Positions 57,733 through 64,000 of a stretch of 64,000 nucleotides of DNA are shown here, one piece after another (position 1 is the stretch's first letter; every line of letters starts with the position of its first letter). The notes under the pieces are model-generated. The model searched no databases. It saw only the letters and a list, made by a program, of their open reading frames with translations, and was not told the origin of the DNA. A program made the position numbers and the translations under genes. Location: NCBI RefSeq assembly GCF_038396675.1, contig NC_088933.1, positions 35,760,001-35,824,000 on the forward strand. The letters run 5' to 3'. Source of the DNA: Hydra vulgaris (taxonomy: Eukaryota; Cnidaria; Hydrozoa; Anthoathecata; Hydridae).

Positions 57733-59641
57733 ATGAGACATCGTAAAGTAACAGCAGTAAAAGGTGATTGGGATTCCAATAATATTAAAAACTTTATCTG
57801 AAAGAAAAGCTGTTGAGATATTTGGAGTCAAATGTTCAACTCTTAAAAGGAGAACTAAAGAAGCTCAAACATCACCAGGCGGTTTAAATAAATTGCAATG
57901 TATTCTTCATAGTAACTGTTCTATAAAAATTTTTTCAGTATCAGAGGAACACGAGCCGGTTCAATATTGTTTTGTTTTAGCAAAAATGGGATATGGTTTA
58001 AGTCCTATTAAGTTAAGAGCACTAACGTTTGAATATGCTCTCAAACTTGAGAAGAAATTACCGCATTCCCGTCTAGGTTCTGCTAAATCTTAAGAAACAA
58101 ATAAACATGCTGGTGTAGATTGGTTTAGAGCATTTTTAAGGTGTCATCTAGAACTGGTTATAAAAGAAACAGAGGCAACATCCATTGGTCGAATGTCAGC
58201 ATTCAACAAACATAATGTCAAAATATTTTATAATAATCTGCGTAAAGTTTTGATTAATTACAAGTTTTCACTGAATAATATACGGAATGTTGATGAGACT
58301 GGTATTACTACTGTATAAGTGCTAGAGCCTGTTTTAGCAAAGAGAGGAGAACGGCAAGTTGTGTCTGTTAAAAGTGCAGAACGAGGTATCTTGGTAACAA
58401 TGTGCAATGCAGTAAATGCAAATGGATCATTAATAACACCATTTTACTTTTTTCCACGTGTTCATTTTAAAGATTATTTTCTGCGAAATTCAATTCCTGG
58501 TTCTGTTGGCACTGCCAACATTTTTGGGTGGATGGTGGAATCAACCTTTATGGAGTTGTTTAATCATTTTATAAAAAGTGTTCGACCATCTAAGGCAAAC
58601 CCTGTGCTATTGATACTAGACAATCATGAGACACATATGTCGATTAACTTCATTAACTTAGCATCAGATAATGATGTAATTGTTTTGACAATCCCACCCC
58701 ATACATCACACAAACTGCAACCACTAGATATAGCAGTTTATGGACCATTCAAATGCCATTATAATCGAAATTGATAGCTGGTTGGTATCACATCCAGGAA
58801 AAACTCAATATATGACATTGCAGAAATTTCTGGAAAGGCTTGGGCAAAAGTATCGATGCCAGTTAACATCATTAGTGGTTTTTCAGCATCTTGAATGAGT
58901 CCATTTCAGCCTGATCGATGGAAGGATGAGGATTTTTTTTTTATCTCAGGTTACAAACAGACCCAATCCTGAAAAACTCAACATTATTCCAGTTTCAATA
59001 GAAATTAATAAATGTAATTCTGAAGCACTCAACATCGATCCAGTTTCAGTAGAAATAAACAAATCCAATCCTGAAACACTCAACATCAATACAGTTTTAA
59101 TAGAAATAAATAGAAATGTTAAAGTCAACAAAAAGGTAAGCAATACCCTGAATGTAGAAAGTATACGCCCTTATCCTTCTGCAAAAGCTTGTTTAGAAAA
59201 ATCCAAAGGTGCTTGTAAAAAGCTCTCCTCTTCGATTCTAACTGATACCTCGAATAAAGAGGCTCTTCGAAATCAACAACTTCAGCGAAATTTAATAAAC
59301 AAAACCTTTCTGAAAAACAAAGAGATGGTACAAATAAACGCCAAAGGAAACCAAGAAAGAAATCAGTTAACTTTAAATCTCTGAAGTTTCCATTAATGAC
59401 ATATAATGATGAGGATGACGATATTCGTGTTGAAAGAAGTGACAATGGTGTTAAAGATTGTTTAAATATTTGTGAAGTTATTATATCAAATAAAGATTTG
59501 TGTGCTATATGTAAAGAAATGGGTCGAGACAACGAAGTGTGGTACCGTTGCAGACAGTGTGCAAGCTGGGCACATGAAGCTTGCACAAGTGCAGATAATA
59601 CCAGCCAATATGTTTGTGATTATTGTACTTTGACTATCTGA
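57733..59641 (+). pseudogene. pogo/Tigger transposase with C-terminal PHD finger
   Basis: ATG at 57733 (MRHRKVTAVKGDWDSNNIKN). After a 1-nt shift, psq HTH part (ERKAVEIFGVKCSTLKRRTK), CENP-B-type region (LAKMGYGLSPIKLRALTFEY; HAGVDWFRAFLRCH). Catalytic blocks: NNIRNVDETGITTV, PVLLILDNHETH, LTIPPHTSHKLQPLDIAVYG. Then an Asn/Ile-rich repeat region (LNI.PVSVEINKSN three times) and a C-terminal PHD-like finger (CAICKEMGRDNEVWYRCRQC, CDYC). In-frame TAA codons at 58091 and 58316 and later frame changes disable it, but all three Asp residues remain. Confidence 0.88.
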
Positions 59642-60276
59642 TTGGTCTATAATTGTATTAAGTAATTCAACTTGTTTTAATTTTTAAGTCAGAAATATCA
59701 ATATCTCAACATACCGTTCTCTTGTTTTTAAGCTCCATTTATCACCCTAATTACTTTGCATAGTGTAACTTGCTATTTTTTAAATAAAACAACTAAACTG
59801 CTAGTCCATTTAGTGCAAGGGCAGGAAATGGAACACTAAATTGTTTGGTATGGGTCACATTTATAGTATATTTTAACTATGTTATATTTGCGCACTGGCT
59901 TACAAATTCCATAATAGTATACAATATACAAGGATAGTTAGTTAAAATATCAATCTTTCCTCCTAAATTAATTTATCTACCATAGTTTTAACAATATAGA
60001 CATTGATCTTATTTTTAAAAAAAGGCTTATTTTGTGCTCCATTCAGTACAATCAAAAGTACTGAATGGACCACTAAACAATTTGGTACGGGGCACATTTA
60101 TTGCACATTTTAACTATGTTCTGTTAGCGCATTGGTTTACAACTTTTAAGGATAGTTTGTTAAGATATCAATCTTGTCTTTTGATTTAAAATATTCGCCA
60201 TAGTTATTGACAATATGAGAAAATATTGAGTTTATAAAAACGGCGAATTTTATGGTCCATTCAGTACCACTCTCCC
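59641..60276. other. 3' region of the nested pogo element
   Basis: Noncoding. Contains two diverged copies of a ~200-bp block (59800-59990 and 60050-60240) with TCCATTTAGTGCAA/TCCATTCAGTACAA, ACACTAAATTGTTTGGTA and GCGCA.TGG.TTACAA. This is an internal tandem duplication of the end region. Confidence 0.7.
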
Positions 60277-61077
60277 CTAAACACACAAGAGGAACAATAA
60301 AGCATGGTGGTTGAAAAAGTGCAATGGTTTGGGGTTGTTTTTCTGGTTTTAGTGGAGTTAGAACTGTTTAACGAATAAATGGCATTATGGATCAGTATGT
60401 TTATCGTGATGTTCTCAAGGAAAAAGTGGTTCCTTATACTGATAATATGCCTCTTTTATAGACATTTCGACAAGACAACGACCCTCAAAACACCTCTAAA
60501 CTCGTTAAAGAATGGTTTGAAACAAATCAAATTAAAGTAATGAAATGGCCAGCTCAATCACCTGATCTCAACCCGATTGAAAACTTATGGTACCAATTTG
60601 AACTATCCCTAAAACACAAAGGATTCAAAAACGCCGATGAGCTATATAAAGCTATTGAAACCACGTGGAATGAGATTACATAAGAAAAAATTAATAAACT
60701 CGTACAGTCTATGCCGAGAAGATGTTCTTTGATCCTACACAGTATAGGATATGCCATTAAATATTGGTATTAACATTTTTTAGGGTAGTTTTAAAAAAGT
60801 TGCTAATGTTAGGAGGACCACGTTTTTGGCGTTAAAATACCGATACAAACAAAAATTAACGTTTATTTTTTTTTTGAGTAGTCTTATTCTGTTAAAACCT
60901 TTTTTCTTAAATGTAACACTAACCAATTTTTTACATTTAAAGCGTAATTAAAAAAAAAAATTGCTGTAATATGTAATCAAAGTAGGAAATTCATTTTATT
61001 TCATTGGGTTGCTAATGTTTTGGAGGACAGTGTATATATAATTTTCTTTATTTATATGAACTCTACTAGTACAACTT

Positions 61078-61127
61078 ACACACACACGCATATTATATGG
61101 GTGTGTGTGTGTAAATTATACATAAAC

Positions 61128-61166
<39 letters not shown>

Positions 61167-61172
61167 TATATA

Positions 61173-61236
<64 letters not shown>

Positions 61237-61281
61237 CATTTGTGTATATGTACACATTTATAAACGTAAATAATAATAATG

Positions 61282-61343
<62 letters not shown>
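61078..61343. repeat. (CA)n, (GT)n and (TA)n microsatellites
   Basis: ACACACAC, GTGTGTGTG and two long (TA)n tracts. Open frames over them are artefacts. Confidence 0.9.
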
Positions 61344-61345
<2 letters not shown>

Positions 61346-61349
61346 TATG

Positions 61350-64000
61350 TATATTATTACTATTTTTATGCAGTACTTTTTAAATCACTGTTTCATTCAC
61401 AGTGCTACATTAACTAAAAATAATATATTCAAGCCGCACTATTTAAAAAATTGTAAGTTATATCAACAAAACACGAGAAAAGCGAATTATTTTCTTAAAA
61501 GTAGCAAATGCTATAGTGCAGGGCAGAAATCATTGTTTGCGTGCGGTTTAAAATTATGTCATGAAAGAAATGGTTGATTTGTTCAACTGGACTTCAAATA
61601 ATCAACTTGTTAAATAGTAAAACTCTATCTTGTAAAAGATACTAAACTAACATTAAGTTGCTAAATAAAAATTATCATTTTTTTTAGATATTCATTAAAT
61701 TATTTATAATATTTTCAATAGTAATAGTAGTATTGATTATAATAACAATGAGTCCATTTTATATTATAATATTAAATTTATGTTGCGATTTTAGGAAACT
61801 TATTTACACTTCTACTCTTCGTTAAATTTAAAATTTTTATCAAAAAACAGCAAGTTTTTAATTTTATTTACTATTTCATTGTATGTATCTTTTTTTCCTT
61901 AGAAATTTTTAAACTGCAGCTAAACTATTCTTCGTTTTAGTTTATTATTTCTTGGATCAAGACTACTGCTTAGTATTTTTATAACTAGTTAAAAATGAAG
62001 TGTAAAATATTATAAAATATATATGACTTTTTGAATAGTAGATAATATATTCAAGTTAATATATAATTTTATGTTTACTCTTTCACACTTCGATTATGTT
62101 GATGGCAGATAATTCTCTAATTACCCCGATGATTTCTAATAAATAAGTGGACTGATAGACTAAATAATATTTTTGAAACTACAGAATTAATGGAATCTGA
62201 ATTGACACGCACTGAATAAAATAACATATTTGTTTTATTTGTTTTCTAGTGTCACGATCATTCACATATGTGCGTCAAATTCAAATTATCTCGAATATAT
62301 AATTGTTCTTTCTAGATAATTTTATTTCAAGCAGCAATTTTGATGATGCTGTTGTAGGTTTTCAATATATTCGTTTATTAGAAAGTTTTCTCTCTGTTTT
62401 GTCTTCAAAGCCAGTTTTAATTGATACACATTACATGATTGTTTCGGTAGTAAATGAAGGGCTCAAGTTTTCTTCTATTCTGGTTATTGAGTTACCATCT
62501 TCACGACTTATTATCAATAATTTGACAAATATTTTCTGGTGTCGCAAACCAATCAGAGGCTATTGTAACTGTGTATAAGGTTTCAGAGAGTAACGGAAGA
62601 GTTATTAAATGTTACAACTCTTTATGCATGATTAATAAATGATCTAAAAGGGCTCTTAAAATACTTAATAAGTAAAGCTGAAGTTTTTTGTCATCTAATC
62701 AAATTTATTCTAACTTTTAAATAGAGGTAGGAGATCATTTGGTCTTTTTCATTAAACATAAATTGCCAAAAATAATTGCGTAAGCGGGCCAATTAGAGTT
62801 TTCATAATCCGGAAAATTCGAACACCTGTTTTCTCTATTAAAAATTTTCTAATACCGGTATAGTGCAGAATTTGTATGCAACATCTTAATGTTGCCTACA
62901 AATACCGCGAAATACCGATATATAGCAATATTTAACACAATAATTTGATTTTTCAAAATATTATTTTAAAAATACAATCGAACTTTAAATTAGTAAATTC
63001 GCTTAGCTTCCAAACATGATGATTAAGTCATTAGCAACAGAAAACGTCATTTTGCTGGAAGTCGGCATGAGATGAATTGTTTTTAGAGCGGCTACCCTCA
63101 GCGGCATCACTTGCATTACTTACTAATCACATGTACATAGTTAATAACGGGACTAAAGTTAATAACAAAACAGTGTTTGTATTGATAATATTGAGTATGT
63201 ACTGAAGAAATAGTTACTTTTTGTGTCAAACAGTAACTTTTTTCTTCAGTCCATGAAAAAGTTATTTTTGAGAAAAACATTTTTAACTGAGCTTTTAAAA
63301 GGTACAAAATTTGTCTATAATGATTTTTTTGTGTTGCAAAGCAAAACCTGCATGCATGAACATAAATTTATATTAAAGTAATATAAGAATGTTTTTTTTG
63401 AATTCGACCTCAAAAGGAAGATTGTTGCAATAACGTTATGATTCACTAGTATGCATAAAGTGCCTAAATACTTTATGTGAAACTTTTATTGAAAATAAAT
63501 TTTTTAAATCAGACTCCTCAGAATTTAATCGCTCTCAGGAACCATCATTATTTTGATCACAATAAGAAATTACTTTTTAACAACTTATTAACAAGATATT
63601 TAATTTTGGTTTTTATAGTTCTTTGAACTTTTTCCGTGGCTAAAAGCTGTGGGGCCCAAAACTTTTAATGAGATTTGAACAGTTTTATTAAAATATATTT
63701 AAAGAAAAAATGTTTTTTTCTTCTTGCGGTAGAGGCCTAAATAATATTTTGCGGGATGAGGAGGGCAAACTTAAAGTTATGCCACAGTAGTTTTTTTTAT
63801 AGTTTTTAAAGTTGATTATGATTTTATAATCATTATTATATGCAAACAAGTTTTAATCGTAAAACGATTTTTTACGAAACCTATTTAAACTTAAAAAAAT
63901 ACACAATAATTTCGAACAAAATCAGGTCCGAAAATACAATCAACTCTACAGATAAATGCTTATAACTATTTTTATATTACCAAATGGTAATGTAATTCAA
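61350..64000. other. No recognised gene
   Basis: Short frames at 61378-61577 and 62303-62578 (VVGFQYIRLLESFLSVLSSK; VLIDTHYMIVSVVNEGLKF) have protein-like composition but no family I recognise. No RNA gene, long repeat or terminal inverted repeat was seen. Confidence 0.4.

Larger units (their letters stand above)
56947..60277 (+). mobile_element. pogo/Tigger-type element, 3,331 bp, nested
   Basis: Terminal inverted repeats GGGGAGAGTGGTACTGAATG continuing GACC, flanked by TA (56945-56946 and 60278-60279). The motif GTACTGAATGGACC recurs inside both ends (56981, 57340, about 60040-60070), probably as subterminal transposase sites. Contains a transposase with a terminal PHD finger. Confidence 0.92.
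56423..60772 (+). pseudogene. Tc1-type transposase interrupted by an insertion
   Basis: The 5' part (56423-56940) reads MAENKYNLAY, then after frame changes NKSIVCRIIKRFNKGSLLET, KGGRPLKTCRFTDRKIIRHV, LSLSQNTVCRRLQLSGL and WNRELWSDKSKYNLKGPDG (first catalytic Asp in SDKSKY). The 3' part (60281-60772) reads [55 protein letters not shown] and MPRRCSLILHSIGYAIKYWY. The spacing is DD34E. Several stops and frameshifts exist besides the 3.3-kb insertion. Confidence 0.88.
56032..61032 (+). mobile_element. Tc1-type element split by a pogo insertion
   Basis: Terminal inverted repeats CACTGTCCTCCAAAACATTA at both ends, flanked by TA (56030-56031 and 61033-61034). Internal GGTTGCTAATGTTTTGGAGG-like motifs recur near 56205 and 60800. 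Removing 56947-60277 and one TA leaves about 1.67 kb, normal for Tc1. Confidence 0.93.

Noticed and set aside
58946..59586. Minus-strand frames opposite the nested pogo transposase tail
   Set aside because: Antisense to a region with a repeated coding unit and a PHD finger on the plus strand.

Overview
The window is AT-rich animal nuclear DNA. It has long (TA)n tracts, GT-AG introns and dense DNA transposons, and every recognisable gene but one belongs to, or looks like cargo of, a mobile element. The mix (Tc1/mariner, pogo/Tigger, hAT, P-like/THAP, Tnp2-like, a CR1/L2-type LINE tail, DUF4806 proteins) fits a cnidarian such as Hydra. That is an inference; no host gene was recognised by name.

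Layout. 1-7.2 kb: noncoding DNA, a GACGTC palindrome array, a chimeric pogo-related remnant and an arthropod/cnidarian repeat-family remnant. 8.1-25.0 kb: a decayed Tnp2-like transposase followed by a multi-exon DUF4806 gene. The 5' and 3' exons of that gene are separated by 12 kb of nested insertions: a palindromic array, a foldback element, a 5,694-bp hAT with a perfect 8-bp target duplication, a deleted pogo element inside the hAT, a P-like THAP element, and a second palindromic array. 25.7-30.3 kb: a DD37D-type mariner, a ZMYM1-like hAT remnant and a LINE tail. 31.0-32.0 kb and 47.9-49.5 kb: two inverted copies of one unknown repeat. The second copy holds a 619-bp hairpin MITE and the first gives its empty site. 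32.0-32.9 kb: a pogo fragment. 34.8-38.8 kb: two head-to-tail Tc1 copies with a promoter resembling a heat-shock promoter. 43.9-47.6 kb: a second DUF4806-like gene broken by a Tc1 insertion. 54.4-55.7 kb: a nearly intact mariner whose first catalytic Asp is Asn. 56.0-61.0 kb: a Tc1 element split by a pogo/Tigger element that carries a PHD finger.

The most unusual locus is on the minus strand at 53,190-49,741. About 15 tiny exons (15-30 nt) each have AG/GT borders, each begin with two bases of a split codon and end with one (phase 1-1), and each are open in that one frame. Joined, they encode a small charged protein with a Ser/Thr/Val segment, a probable coiled coil and a 56-residue final exon. 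This resembles the micro-exon gene architecture known from schistosomes; the protein is not recognised.

A second recurring theme is tandem arrays of short palindromes of three sequence types (GACGTC, CCCACATGGG/CCCATATGGG, TTGGCGCAATATT). They share a short CCC-containing edge and may belong to one class of element.
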